62,419 bases of DNA from Candidatus Calditenuis fumarioli (GTDB lineage: Archaea; Thermoproteota; Nitrososphaeria_A; Caldarchaeales; Calditenuaceae), in contig JANVYR010000001.1 of assembly GCA_030059665.1 (NCBI GenBank), positions 769,668 through 832,086 of the forward strand, given 5' to 3'. Positions 42,059-50,745 of the stretch are shown here, piece after piece. The notes below the pieces were generated by a model that worked only from the letters and a program-made list of their open reading frames with translations, had not been told where the DNA came from and searched no databases. The position numbers and the translations under genes are program-made. Positions within the stretch are counted from its first letter, which is position 1; each line of letters starts with the position of its first letter.

Positions 42059-43297
42059 GTGGGAGCGCTAACCGGAGCGATCTCGCTGGTCTGCCGGGAA
42101 TGCGGCAAGGACCACGGCCACGTGCTGGCCTACGCCTGTGACGAGTGCCTCGGAGCCCTCGAGGTGAAAATCGATTTCGACAGGGTTCAGGTGACGAGGA
42201 CCAAGATCTCGTCGAGGAACAAGGACCTCTGGAGGTACAGGGAGTTCCTGCCGGTAATCGACGACTCGTGTGTCGTGAACCTCGGAACCGGCTTCACACC
42301 GCTGCTCAGGGCCGATTCGCTCGCCAAGGCCATAGGCGTCAGGAGGCTCTACATCAAGAACGACACGGTCAACCCGACGTTCAGCTTCAAGGACAGGCCT
42401 GCGGGCATCGCGGTCTCAAAGGCGAGGGAGTTCCGGATGGCCGCGGTCGGATGCGCCTCCACGGGAAACCTCGCGGGTTCCACGGCGGCCCACGCCTCCG
42501 CTGCGGGTCTGAAGTCGTTCGTCTTCATGCCATCCACGGTAGAGGACCCGAAGGTCTTCCACGCCTCAATCTACGGGTCGACGGTGATCCTCGTGGACGG
42601 CACGTACGACGACGTGAACAGGATGGCAGCCCTCGCCGCGGACAGGTTCAACATCGGCGTGGTCAACGTCAACCTCAGGCCCTACTATGTCGAGGGGTCG
42701 AAGACGATGGGGCTCGAGATAGCCGAGCAGCTCGGGTGGAGGCTCCCTGACAGGATCGTCGTGCCCTGCGCCAGCGGAGCTCTTCTCTCCGCGATACACA
42801 AGGGGATAGCCGAGGCCCACGAAGCAGGCCTTATCGAGGACGACAGCGTCGCGATGACCTGCGCCCAGCCGGAGGGTTGCTCTCCGATCGTCTCGGCCTT
42901 CAGGAGAGGGCTCGAGAGGGTGGAGCCGGTGAGGAACCCCAAGACCCTGGTCCAGAGCCTAGCCATCGGAGAGCCGGGCGACGGGCTCCAGGCGCTGCGG
43001 GTCATCAGGAAGACCGGCGGGACAGCGGGCGCGGTCAGCGATCAAGAGGCGATCGATGCGGTTTACCTGCTAGCGAAAGAGACGGGGATCTTCGCGGAGC
43101 CGGGCGGCGCCATCTCGGTGGCCGTGCTGAAGAGGCTCGTCGAGGAGGGCGAGGTGGGAAGGGACGAGGAGGTGGTGTGCTGCGTGACGGGCACTGGGTT
43201 CAAGACGCTCGAGGTCTTCCCTCCGCCGGAGAACCAGATCAGGATACCTGCCAGCTTCCAGGCGCTGAGCGCCGCGATAGGGCCGCTCCTCCGCTGA
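42059..43297 (+). CDS. thrC: Threonine synthase
   Basis: 412 residues from the GTG at 42059; an in-frame TTG at 42026 overlaps the TATA-like AAATAATTT (42019-42027), so it is probably not used. An N-terminal zinc ribbon CREC...CDEC leads into the PLP domain. The Schiff-base lysine is in NPTFSFKDRPAGIAVSKA near 115, CASTGNLAGSTAAHA is the phosphate site, and CVTGTGFKTLE is near the end. It converts O-phosphohomoserine to threonine. Confidence 0.92.
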   Translation: MGALTGAISLVCRECGKDHGHVLAYACDECLGALEVKIDFDRVQVTRTKISSRNKDLWRYREFLPVIDDSCVVNLGTGFTPLLRADSLAKAIGVRRLYIKNDTVNPTFSFKDRPAGIAVSKAREFRMAAVGCASTGNLAGSTAAHASAAGLKSFVFMPSTVEDPKVFHASIYGSTVILVDGTYDDVNRMAALAADRFNIGVVNVNLRPYYVEGSKTMGLEIAEQLGWRLPDRIVVPCASGALLSAIHKGIAEAHEAGLIEDDSVAMTCAQPEGCSPIVSAFRRGLERVEPVRNPKTLVQSLAIGEPGDGLQALRVIRKTGGTAGAVSDQEAIDAVYLLAKETGIFAEPGGAISVAVLKRLVEEGEVGRDEEVVCCVTGTGFKTLEVFPPPENQIRIPASFQALSAAIGPLLR

Positions 43298-43346
43298 CGG
43301 GTGTGTGGATCAAGCTTAATTTGCTCAAGTCAGACCAACAGCACGG

Positions 43347-43619
43347 TTGAGGGTCAGGACGCTCTACTTCGCCAGGCTCAGGGAGCTGACGGGAAGGGAA
43401 GAGGAGGAGCTGGACGTTCCCGAGAACGCGACCTGTGCCGACGTCGTCAGGTTCATCGCGGATCGGTACGGAGACGCCCTCCGCCGCTACCTCTTCGACG
43501 AGTCCGGATCCCTCAGGCGTGGTCTGGCGATTGCCCTCAACGGGGAGAAGGTCAGCCCCGAGACGCCGGTTCGCGAGGGCGACACGGTAGTGGTCATCCC
43601 TCCGATCTCGGGTGGCTGA
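43347..43619 (+). CDS. moaD: MoaD/ThiS family sulfur carrier protein
   Basis: 90 residues from a TTG at 43347, three bases after the predicted start of a transcript from GCTTAATTT (43314-43322). Ubiquitin-like fold: VRTLYFARLRELTGR, DVVRFIADRYGDALR, LNGEKVSPETPVREGDTVVV and the C-terminal ISGG whose glycine is thiocarboxylated. It supplies sulfur for molybdopterin, or possibly tungstopterin or another pathway. The MoaE and MoeB partners are not nearby. It stands alone with its own promoter. Confidence 0.88.
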   Translation: MRVRTLYFARLRELTGREEEELDVPENATCADVVRFIADRYGDALRRYLFDESGSLRRGLAIALNGEKVSPETPVREGDTVVVIPPISGG

Positions 43620-43934
43620 TCAGCGCCTCAGTTTCCTCAGCAGGTCCACGTCGAGCGTCCCGGTCAGCCGGTAAACGTGGACGAGCAGGATCACGGCAAC
43701 CGCGATCACCGCAGCCCCCACTCCGAGCGAGAGCAGGACGAAGCCCATCCCGAGGGGGTCGACGCCGAGGTCGCTGGACGTGGCGTACGTCACCAGGTTC
43801 AAGTGGGCCGCGTTGATCATCAGCTCTATCGCCACCAGCTGCTTGATCAGGTGACGCTTCGATGCGAGCGTGTAGACTCCGAGCGCGAAGAGCAGGGCGG
43901 CGAAGACCGTGAGGATCGTGATGGGCAGTGCCAA
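43620..43934 (-). CDS. nuoK: NADH-quinone oxidoreductase-like subunit K
   Basis: 104 residues from a TTG at 43934, five bases after the upstream stop. Three membrane helices. The second carries VAIELMINAAHLNLVTYA with the conserved glutamate of NuoK, and the third carries another. It is part of the proton-pumping membrane arm of complex I-like enzymes. The cluster here contains only J (split) and K; L, M and N are absent. Confidence 0.85.
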   Translation of the reverse strand: MALPITILTVFAALLFALGVYTLASKRHLIKQLVAIELMINAAHLNLVTYATSSDLGVDPLGMGFVLLSLGVGAAVIAVAVILLVHVYRLTGTLDVDLLRKLRR

Positions 43935-43938
43935 TCTC

Positions 43939-44205
43939 TCACCTCCTCGAGATCACCACGACTAGGCCGCCGATGCCGAGGGCAAGCGCGAGGACTACGA
44001 CGAAGATCCCGATCAGTGGGAACGCGAGCCCGGACCAGAGCAGGGAGCTGACGTCCCTCCCGAGAGCTCCCACGTCCTCCCTTACCAGCCTGTTAAGCGC
44101 GTCCCCCCAGTACCTGTAGACAGGTGGTGAGGTGGCGAGGGTGAAGAAGATCACCGCGGCCAGCAGGATCGAGGAGACCGTGCCGAAGACCTGCGTCCAC
44201 CTCAT
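43939..44205 (-). CDS. NuoJ C-terminal part (second half of split NuoJ)
   Basis: 88 residues, ATG at 44205 overlapping the preceding stop. Two membrane helices, FGTVSSILLAAVIFFTLAT and the final GIFVVVLALALGIGGLVVVISRR, separated by a soluble loop of about 40 residues (Arg/Asp-rich). It equals the C-terminal helices of NuoJ; some archaea encode NuoJ as two proteins. With the 83-residue protein upstream it makes a complete subunit. Confidence 0.72.
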   Translation of the reverse strand: MRWTQVFGTVSSILLAAVIFFTLATSPPVYRYWGDALNRLVREDVGALGRDVSSLLWSGLAFPLIGIFVVVLALALGIGGLVVVISRR

Positions 44206-44453
44206 GCCGTCTCATCCCTCCTCCGCGTGAACATGACCACCAGCATCAGCAGCGCTACCGCTCCTCCCGAGTAGACCAGAATCTGGAAGATCCCGACGAC
44301 AGCGGCGCCGAGCGCCACGAACAGCAGCCCGAGCGAGACCGTGAAGACCAGGAACCACATGGCCGTCCTGACGAGGCTCCTGCTCTCGATCGCGAGGATC
44401 GCGGATGCGGTGGCCAGCAGCAAAAGCGCCGCCTCGATCGTCGACGGTTCCAT
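44202..44453 (-). CDS. NuoJ N-terminal part (first half of split NuoJ)
   Basis: 83 residues from the ATG at 44453, one promoter length from GTAAAAGAG (about 44476-44484). Three membrane helices. VGIFQILVYSGGAVALLMLVV matches the NuoJ motif (QILVYAGAIMVLFLF). A frame extension upstream is Arg-rich and not expected to be translated. It is first in the operon J-N, J-C, K. Confidence 0.8.
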   Translation of the reverse strand: MEPSTIEAALLLLATASAILAIESRSLVRTAMWFLVFTVSLGLLFVALGAAVVGIFQILVYSGGAVALLMLVVMFTRRRDETA

Positions 44454-44497
44454 CAGGCATTCAGCTCTGCAAGCATCTCTTTTACCTTCACCCGCGC

Positions 44498-45664
44498 CTA
44501 ATCCGACCTGATCTCGATGACGTCGCCGTCCTGGAGCTGGTGGTCGGGGCCGACGCGCTGCCCCTGAACCTTGACCGACCTGCCCCAAACCCTCGCGTAC
44601 CGGAAGTTCCTCGCAAGGTCCTTGTGGATGAGCTCGGCCAGCTCCAGGACCGTCGAGCCCTTCGGCATCAGGATCGGCCTTTTGGAGACCACCCCGTCCT
44701 TCTGGGTGTAGACCCTGATCATCTCGAGCGACGCGAAGACCTCAGCCTTCAGCGCCTCGAGCGACAATGTGTCGTTCACCGAGGCTGCGACGACCGGGAT
44801 CCGGAGATGCGACCTTATCTCCTCCGCCAGCCTGTCGATCCGCGAGCGCTCCACCAGATCGGCCTTCGTCAGGACCGCAAGCGCCTTCCTGTAAACCGGC
44901 TGAAGGATGACCTGCTCCTCGATCTCGTCCAGGTCGGCGTCCCCGATCACCTTCACGATCGCGGACCTGTAGCCGTAGGACTTCAGCAGCTCGACCACCT
45001 CCTGGTAGCTGCATCGCAGGTTCCCCATCACGACGAGCCTGAGCCCTCCCGTGTCGGTCCTCTGGATCCTGACCTCGCACGACCTCTGCCGTAGCGAAAC
45101 CCCGTGATCCGAGAGGAGCTCCGTGAGCGACTTCAGCTCGGTCACAGGGTCCCTCGAGGCGTCGGCCACAAGCAAGATCAGATCGGAGTTGCGGGCAACG
45201 GCTATCGACCTCGTGGCGAGCGAGGTGGGCCTCAGGTCCTCGGTCAGAACCGATGGCAGGTCCACCAGCTGGAGCTCCGCGTCCTGGAAGAGCATCATGC
45301 CGGGGAAGGGCCTGGTGGTGGTCAGGGGGTAATCAGCGACGGGCGACTTGGCACCGGTCAGCGCGTTGAAGAGGGATGACTTGCCGGAGTTCGCCGCCCC
45401 GAGCAGAACGATCTGGGCCCACCCCTCCTTCTCCACCGAGAACTCGTCCCTCCCCCCACCGGATCTCCTCTGCCTCCTCTCCTCCAGCTCCCTCCTGAGC
45501 TCCGCGAGCCTCCTCCTGAGCTGCCTCCTGAGCTTCTCGGTCCCCTTGTGGTCCGGTATCAGGCCGATGGCCTCCTCGAGCTTCTCGATCTTCTCCTCGA
45601 GCGTCCTCGCTGCTGAGTACTCGGCGAGCTTCGCCCTGGCCTCGGCTGGGAGGTTGGTGGGCAT
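44498..45664 (-). CDS. DRG-family GTPase with TGS domain
   Basis: 388 residues. An N-terminal charged coiled-coil (about 25-70) precedes the G domain with G1 LLGAANSGKSSLFNALTG near 90, G3 VDLPS, G4 LTKADL near 267. The C-terminal TGS domain starts at IRVYTQKDGVVSKRP and contains GSTVLELAELIHKDL and a RVGPDHQLQDGDVIEI end. DRG proteins are ribosome-associated translation GTPases. The G4 motif is TKAD rather than NKxD. Confidence 0.9.
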   Translation of the reverse strand: MPTNLPAEARAKLAEYSAARTLEEKIEKLEEAIGLIPDHKGTEKLRRQLRRRLAELRRELEERRQRRSGGGRDEFSVEKEGWAQIVLLGAANSGKSSLFNALTGAKSPVADYPLTTTRPFPGMMLFQDAELQLVDLPSVLTEDLRPTSLATRSIAVARNSDLILLVADASRDPVTELKSLTELLSDHGVSLRQRSCEVRIQRTDTGGLRLVVMGNLRCSYQEVVELLKSYGYRSAIVKVIGDADLDEIEEQVILQPVYRKALAVLTKADLVERSRIDRLAEEIRSHLRIPVVAASVNDTLSLEALKAEVFASLEMIRVYTQKDGVVSKRPILMPKGSTVLELAELIHKDLARNFRYARVWGRSVKVQGQRVGPDHQLQDGDVIEIRSD

Positions 45665-45718
45665 GGGCCCTCATCCCGCTCGGAGCGGCGCGCTTTTCAC
45701 CTTTGCCGGCTCCTCGGG

Positions 45719-46513
45719 TCACCGCTTCCTGAAATCGGTGATCTCCTTGAAGAGCTGGCCCGCCTTGTGCACCCTGACCGCTATCAGGTCCTCGATCCCC
45801 GAGGTGGCTATTTTCCTGCCGAGGACCTCCTCGACCTGGAAGACGCCTGCCTCGTTGACGATGTGCACGTCGATCCGAAGGGGCCTGCTATCTCCCCTGT
45901 GGATCTCGACGGAGGAGATGGCGAGCGCCGAGAGCGCGTGTATGTCGGACTTCCCGTGCCGGTACGGGATCCTTGCCCTTCCCTCGCTCATGTCAGTTCC
46001 GTCGGCCACCTTCACGATCCCCGCCTCCACCGTCAGCGACTGGACGCTCTCGTCGTGGCTGAGGATGCAGTGGAGGACCTCCGTCCTGATCCTCCGCTCA
46101 ATCCTCCCGCGCCCGTACACCTTTGGGAGGATCTCCGAGAGGACGCGGTCCGCGATGAAGACGCCCGTGAGGTGATGCATGGTCCTGTGCACCATGTTTC
46201 CTATGTCGTGGAGGTAGGCGCCGAGCATGGTTATGGCCATCGCGTCCTCGTGCCTGATCCCGTCCAGGCCAACGGTGGAGAACTTGATCCCGCTGGCCCT
46301 CAGGACGTCGAATATCTCGAGCGCCGCACCGGCAACTATCCTGGCGTGCATCGGCCCGTGATCGTTGTAGAAGAGGCGCTTCACCACCATCTCGTTGCAC
46401 AGCTCGAGGTAGTCCTGGACCTCCTCGCTCCCCTCCAGGAGCTCGAGGAGCGCCTCCAGCTTCTCCTTCCCCTTCACCTTCTCCTTGAGGAGCTGCGCCG
46501 AGACCCTCACCAA
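45719..46513 (-). CDS. HD-domain phosphohydrolase
   Basis: 264 residues from a TTG at 46513, with a GTG directly after. A CTTTATC box (about 46538-46544) supports a leaderless start. The HD set is H-x-x-H-A in NDHGPMHARI near 52, GAYLHDIG near 97 (the HD pair), THH-like RTMHHLTG and ILSHDE near 150. Such proteins cleave nucleotide or cyclic-nucleotide phosphate bonds. KVADGTDMSEGRARI near 170 is typical of this archaeal subgroup. Substrate unknown. Confidence 0.8.
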   Translation of the reverse strand: MVRVSAQLLKEKVKGKEKLEALLELLEGSEEVQDYLELCNEMVVKRLFYNDHGPMHARIVAGAALEIFDVLRASGIKFSTVGLDGIRHEDAMAITMLGAYLHDIGNMVHRTMHHLTGVFIADRVLSEILPKVYGRGRIERRIRTEVLHCILSHDESVQSLTVEAGIVKVADGTDMSEGRARIPYRHGKSDIHALSALAISSVEIHRGDSRPLRIDVHIVNEAGVFQVEEVLGRKIATSGIEDLIAVRVHKAGQLFKEITDFRKR

Positions 46514-46629
46514 GCCCCCGTTACAGCAAGCGTTCGGGATAAAGGGGTTAGCGGTCGGTGGTTCCTAGGACGAACGGCCCCATCGGAGGGTCCCTGGCTC
46601 CATCACGCCGTCCGAGCTGAAGTGTACGG

Positions 46630-48102
46630 TCACCTGACATCCGGGTAGGAAAGGGCTCGGGAAAGCCACGCCTTAAGCTCCGATACCGGAACCCTCTCCT
46701 GCCTCGTGGTGTCCCTGTCCCTGACCGTAACGGTGTCGTCCTGGAGCGTCTGGTAGTCCACGGTGACGCAGAAGGGAACCCCGATCTCGTCGAGCATCCG
46801 GTACCTCTTCCCGATCGTGTCGTCGGCCTCGTAGACCGCATCGAAGTCGATCCTGAGGGCCTCGTAGACCTCCATCGCCTTCTCCGGGAGGCCGTCCCTG
46901 TCCACCAGCGGAAGCACCGCTACCTGCACGGGTGCGAGGAATGGCGGCAGCCTCAGTACCCTTCGGCGGCCGTCGCTGGTGAGGTTGTGCTCGAGCAGGA
47001 CGTAGACGCTACGGTCGACGCCCATCGAGAGCTCGAAGACGTGCGGGACGAACTTCCTTCCCCTGTTGTATGCGGTCAGGTCCTTCCCGCTGACCCTCAT
47101 GTGACCCGAGAGGTCGTAGTCCCCCCTGTAGTTGCATGCCACGAGCTCGACCCAGCCCAGCGACGTCTGGACCTCCAGGTCCCACGACTCCCTGGCGTAG
47201 AAGGGCTTCTCGTCCTCGCCGAGCCTCCTCAACCTGATCCTCGTCCTGTCTATCCCGATGATCTCGTAGAACCTCTGTATCAGCGCGAGGTAGTAGGCCT
47301 CTATCCTCATCGGCACAAGTCCCTCCCTGACCGCTTCCTCGGCCGTGATCTCCGTCACCGACTCGCCGTCGTGCGCGAGCCTGAGCCTGTGGTCCTTGAG
47401 CCTGGCCCACCTTCTTTCGTCCAGGTCGTCCTCCGGGTCGAAGAGGACCTCGACCTCTGCCTGGTAGAACTCCCTAAGCCTCAGCAGCCCCTGTCGGGGC
47501 GAGATCTCGTTCCTGAAGCTCTTGCCGAACTGGCATAGCGGCAACGGGAACCTAGACCAGCCTATCTTGTAGACCCTGAGGAAGTCGATAAAGAGGGACT
47601 GGCACGTCTCGGGTCTCAGGTAGGCCTCCGCACCCTCCCCTCCAACGGAGACCCTGAACATCATGTTGAACCTCGTCACCTCTGAGAGCTCGCCGCCGCA
47701 GCTCGGGCACCTCACGCCCTCCCTCAGGATCATCGCGTAGATCTCGCTGTCCGGTAGGCGCTCGGGCACGATCTTGCCGGTCTTCTCCTGGAGGAGTCTG
47801 TCGGCCCTGAACACCGAGCCGCATCGGAGGCACCTGGTTATCGGGTCGGCGAACGACTCGAGGTGCCCGGAAGCGACGAAGACGTCCTTCGCCATGATCA
47901 CCGAACCGTCGAGCTCCACCATCCCGTCGTACCTGACCACGTACCTCCTCCAAGCCTCGACGTACCTGTTCTTCAGCGCGTTCCCCAGCGGTCCGTAGTC
48001 CCAGAAGCCAGCCGGTGCACCGTCGTATATCTCGCAGGATGGGAAGTAGAACCCCCTCCGCAGCGCGAGCTCCATCACCTCGTCGTAAGCCCTTCCTGAC
48101 AT
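46630..48102 (-). CDS. glyS: Glycyl-tRNA synthetase
   Basis: 490 residues from the ATG at 48102. Class II motifs: GFWDYGPLGNALKNR near 32, the zinc cysteines CLRCGSVFRADRL and CPSCGGEL, motif 2 FRNEISPRQGLLRLREFYQAE near 210 and EPSxGxxR-like ELSMGVDRSVYVLLEHN near 335. The C-terminal anticodon domain begins at VQVAVLPLV. It charges tRNA-Gly. The archaeal/eukaryotic alpha2 type is clear. Confidence 0.95.
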   Translation of the reverse strand: MSGRAYDEVMELALRRGFYFPSCEIYDGAPAGFWDYGPLGNALKNRYVEAWRRYVVRYDGMVELDGSVIMAKDVFVASGHLESFADPITRCLRCGSVFRADRLLQEKTGKIVPERLPDSEIYAMILREGVRCPSCGGELSEVTRFNMMFRVSVGGEGAEAYLRPETCQSLFIDFLRVYKIGWSRFPLPLCQFGKSFRNEISPRQGLLRLREFYQAEVEVLFDPEDDLDERRWARLKDHRLRLAHDGESVTEITAEEAVREGLVPMRIEAYYLALIQRFYEIIGIDRTRIRLRRLGEDEKPFYARESWDLEVQTSLGWVELVACNYRGDYDLSGHMRVSGKDLTAYNRGRKFVPHVFELSMGVDRSVYVLLEHNLTSDGRRRVLRLPPFLAPVQVAVLPLVDRDGLPEKAMEVYEALRIDFDAVYEADDTIGKRYRMLDEIGVPFCVTVDYQTLQDDTVTVRDRDTTRQERVPVSELKAWLSRALSYPDVR

Positions 48103-48199
48103 CCCGCCACCCGTTCGTCCCCTCACCGGAGCTATTTGAGCGTCGGTTTCGCAGGAGCGGGTTCACTCCACGGATGTCGTCTTTGCGTTGACCGTGCCT

Positions 48200-49039
48200 T
48201 CAGCCGAGTGGGGCCCCGCAGTTCGGACACCTGCCCCCTATGTCGCGCCAGGTCTCCACGCACTCCCTGTGCATTGGAGCACCGCAGGAGCCGCAGGTCT
48301 TCAGCGCGCTGGCCGGGATCTGATCGCCGCAGATGGCGCACTCCATGCTGGCTGCTTGTGCCCTCGGAGGCTGGACGGCCTGAGGTCCAACGGCGGCCCT
48401 CTCGGCCTGCGAGTCCCTGACCTCTACTGCGGATTCCTCCTGCCTGAGGAGCTCCTCGAAGACCTCCTCCTCCCTGCTCAGGGAGGGCTCCTCGTAGCTG
48501 GTGACCGTCCCCGTCTCGTACTCCACAGCCGGGACCTGCGAGGGCGTGTAGGCCATTATCGGTACCTGCGAGGGAGAGGGCGAGGGCCTCAGGGCCACAA
48601 ATCCTATCACAGCGGATATGAACCCTCCCCCTGCCATGGCCACGCCGGTGAAGAGCGCCGCGATCGCTCCCACCTCGGGCTTGAACTGGACCTCAAGAGA
48701 CGGCAACTGGTGGAGGATGACGTACAGCGGCGAGAGGATCGCGAGCGCTGCTCCTCCGAGGGCCAGTGCCGGGACCGTGAAGCGCAGGACCTTGACGTTC
48801 GAGGAGAGGGACGCCAGCACCCCAGCGCCCCCGGCCAGTAGGCCCGCCAGGATGGAGAGGGTGAAGCTCCAGCTCAGGACGAACCCCTGGATGCCCCGGA
48901 CGACGACGTTGTCGTTCAGGAGCGAGGCCCAGTCCAGCAGCAGCGTCAGGACGTGGATCGCGCCGAGCACCGCGATCAGCGATCCCACCCGGATCAGCCT
49001 CACCAGCGCGTCCCTTACGTCGGTCCCCGTGACGAGCAT
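48200..49039 (-). CDS. Membrane protein with C-terminal C4HC3 zinc finger
   Basis: 279 residues, ATG at 49039, leaderless from the TATATAAG box. Four membrane helices within about residues 12-150. Then a Ser/Pro-rich linker, an acidic helix EEEVFEELLRQEE, a Gln/Ala-rich stretch, and a C-terminal finger: CAIC-x11-CGSC-x4-H-x2-C-x10-CPNC. The C4HC3 order resembles RING-variant or PHD fingers, where eight ligands bind two zinc ions. Such fingers in membrane proteins often act with ubiquitin-like systems; here that is only a possibility. A plain double zinc ribbon is the alternative. Confidence 0.7.
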   Translation of the reverse strand: MLVTGTDVRDALVRLIRVGSLIAVLGAIHVLTLLLDWASLLNDNVVVRGIQGFVLSWSFTLSILAGLLAGGAGVLASLSSNVKVLRFTVPALALGGAALAILSPLYVILHQLPSLEVQFKPEVGAIAALFTGVAMAGGGFISAVIGFVALRPSPSPSQVPIMAYTPSQVPAVEYETGTVTSYEEPSLSREEEVFEELLRQEESAVEVRDSQAERAAVGPQAVQPPRAQAASMECAICGDQIPASALKTCGSCGAPMHRECVETWRDIGGRCPNCGAPLG

Positions 49040-49063
49040 GCCTGCGTGTCCACCACTCAGCTC

Positions 49064-49072
49064 GTATATAAG
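49064..49072 (-). promoter_or_regulatory. TATA box of the zinc-finger membrane protein gene
   Basis: CTTATATAC on the minus strand, centred 29 bases from the ATG at 49039. Confidence 0.65.
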
Positions 49073-49138
49073 TCGGCACGGCGCATGGGATGCGGACGCT
49101 TCACGGGTAGCGCCGCCGTCCGGTAAGGGGTCGCTCGT

Positions 49139-49588
49139 TCATGGAACCTCCTTCACGGTCTCGAAGACGAAGCAGGTCTCGGTCCTGGCGACGCTCTTCA
49201 TGGTCCTGAGACGGTCTATCACCAGCCTGCCCACGTCCTCCGTCGAGGCCGCACGGACCTTCAGGATCATGTCCCACTGGCCGCTCACAAGGTGGACCTC
49301 GTAGACGTCCTCGATCCGCGCTATCTGGGAGGCCAGCTCCCGTTGCGATATCTCCTGAGCTGGAGTGAACGAGACCAGCACGAACGCGGTCGTCCCGCGT
49401 CCTATCTTGGCGTAGTCCGGTATCGCGGTGAAGCTCCTGATGTACCCGAGCTCCGTCAGCCGCCGAACGCGCTCCTGAACCGTCGTCCTCGGTATCGAGA
49501 GCTCCGCCGCGAGCTCGGTGAACGACTTCCTCGCGTCCCGCCTGAGCGCCTCCAGTATCCTCAGGTCCCTCTCGTCGATCTCCGTCAC
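49139..49588 (-). CDS. Lrp/AsnC family transcription regulator
   Basis: 149 residues from the GTG at 49588; the ATATAAC box at 49612-49618 lies exactly 26 bases upstream, and longer versions would start before the transcript. The HTH is TEIDERDLRILEALRRDAR then SFTELAAELSIPRTTVQERV. The C-terminal RAM domain starts TAFVLVSFTPAQEI and includes VYEVHLVSGQWDMILKVRA, with the ligand-binding GxxD-like turn. It is divergent from the HMG-CoA synthase operon and shares a 98-base promoter region, so it may regulate it as well as itself. Confidence 0.9.
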   Translation of the reverse strand: MTEIDERDLRILEALRRDARKSFTELAAELSIPRTTVQERVRRLTELGYIRSFTAIPDYAKIGRGTTAFVLVSFTPAQEISQRELASQIARIEDVYEVHLVSGQWDMILKVRAASTEDVGRLVIDRLRTMKSVARTETCFVFETVKEVP

Positions 49589-49610
49589 GTTGACGGCATC
49601 CCAAGGCCCA

Positions 49611-49618
49611 AATATAAC
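49611..49618 (-). promoter_or_regulatory. TATA box of the Lrp-type gene
   Basis: GTTATATT on the minus strand, centred 26 bases from the GTG at 49588. Confidence 0.7.
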
Positions 49619-49661
49619 ACTGTGACTTAAACAACCGCCTAACACAAGCCGGATTAAGATA

Positions 49662-49667
49662 TTTAAA
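49662..49667 (+). promoter_or_regulatory. TATA box of the HMG-CoA synthase operon
   Basis: TTTAAA, centred 23 to 26 bases from the GTG at 49687 and TTG at 49690. It argues against the earlier in-frame GTG at 49675, which would precede the transcript. Confidence 0.6.
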
Positions 49668-49686
49668 GGACTTAGTGGAACCGGAG

Positions 49687-50739
49687 GTGTTGAGCCGCGT
49701 CAAGGACGTCGCGATCCTCGGCTACGGAGGGTACGTTCCCCGATACAGGATAAGGGCCTCCGAGATAGCGCGGGTCTGGGGAAGGGACGACGACGCGCTT
49801 CCGATCAAGGAGAAGTCGGTCAACGGGATCGACGAGGACGTGATAACCATGGCCATAGAGGCGTGCAAATACGCGCTGCGGAGGGCCGGGATAGACGTCC
49901 GGAGGATAGGCGCCGTGAACGTGGGGTCCGAGTCCCACCCATACGCGGTAAAGCCGTCGGGGACCGTCGTGGCTGAGGCGCTCGGGATACCGCCGACGCA
50001 CCTCTCCGCGGACCTCGAGTTCGCCTGCAAGGCCGGCACCGAGGCGATGCAGATGATCGCGGGCCTGGTGTCTTCTGGGCTGATAGAATATGGGATAGCG
50101 GTTGGAGCTGACACAGCTCAGGGGAGGCCCTCCGATGCCCTCGAGTTCACGGCCGCAGCCGGAGCGGCAGCCTTCGTTCTGGGCAGGAGCAACGGCGACG
50201 AGGTGGCGACGATCGAGCACGTGGTGAGCTACGTCACCGACACGCCCGACTTCTGGAGGAGGGCCCACGAGAGGTATCCCCGACACGCCTCGAGGTTCAC
50301 CGGCGAGCCGGCCTACTTCCACCACACGGTATCTGCCGTGAAGGCCCTTCTGGAGGAGACGGGACTGAAGGTCTCCGACATCGACTACTTCGTCTTCCAT
50401 CAGCCCAACTACAAGTTCCCGTACGCCGCCGCGAAGGTCCTGCAGATACCTAAGGAGAAGGTGGATCCCGGGGTCGTGACGAACGTGATAGGCAACACCT
50501 ACGCCGCCTGCTCTCCGCTGGGGCTCGTCAGGGTCCTCGACCACGCCAAGCCCGGGCAGAGGATCGTGCTGACCTCCTTCGGTTCCGGTGCGGGAAGCGA
50601 CTCCTTCCTCATCGTGACGAGGGAGGGCCTGGAGAGGAAGAGGAACCTCGCTCCGCTGCTGGACACCCTGATCGCCCGTGCCAAGTACATCGACTACGCC
50701 CAGTACCTGAGGCACCGCGACAAGATCAGGACCTCGTGA
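49687..50739 (+). CDS. Hydroxymethylglutaryl-CoA synthase
   Basis: 350 residues from the GTG at 49687. VAILGYGGYVPRYRI opens the thiolase-type fold; the catalytic cysteine is in DLEFACKAGTEAMQ near 110; FHQPNYKFP and IGNTYAACSPLGLV hold the His and active-site loop. It condenses acetoacetyl-CoA and acetyl-CoA to HMG-CoA for isoprenoid lipids. It is followed in the same operon by the thiolase and DUF35 genes, whose products form one complex that channels acetoacetyl-CoA in archaea. Confidence 0.93.
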   Translation: MLSRVKDVAILGYGGYVPRYRIRASEIARVWGRDDDALPIKEKSVNGIDEDVITMAIEACKYALRRAGIDVRRIGAVNVGSESHPYAVKPSGTVVAEALGIPPTHLSADLEFACKAGTEAMQMIAGLVSSGLIEYGIAVGADTAQGRPSDALEFTAAAGAAAFVLGRSNGDEVATIEHVVSYVTDTPDFWRRAHERYPRHASRFTGEPAYFHHTVSAVKALLEETGLKVSDIDYFVFHQPNYKFPYAAAKVLQIPKEKVDPGVVTNVIGNTYAACSPLGLVRVLDHAKPGQRIVLTSFGSGAGSDSFLIVTREGLERKRNLAPLLDTLIARAKYIDYAQYLRHRDKIRTS

Positions 50740-50745
50740 TGGTCG

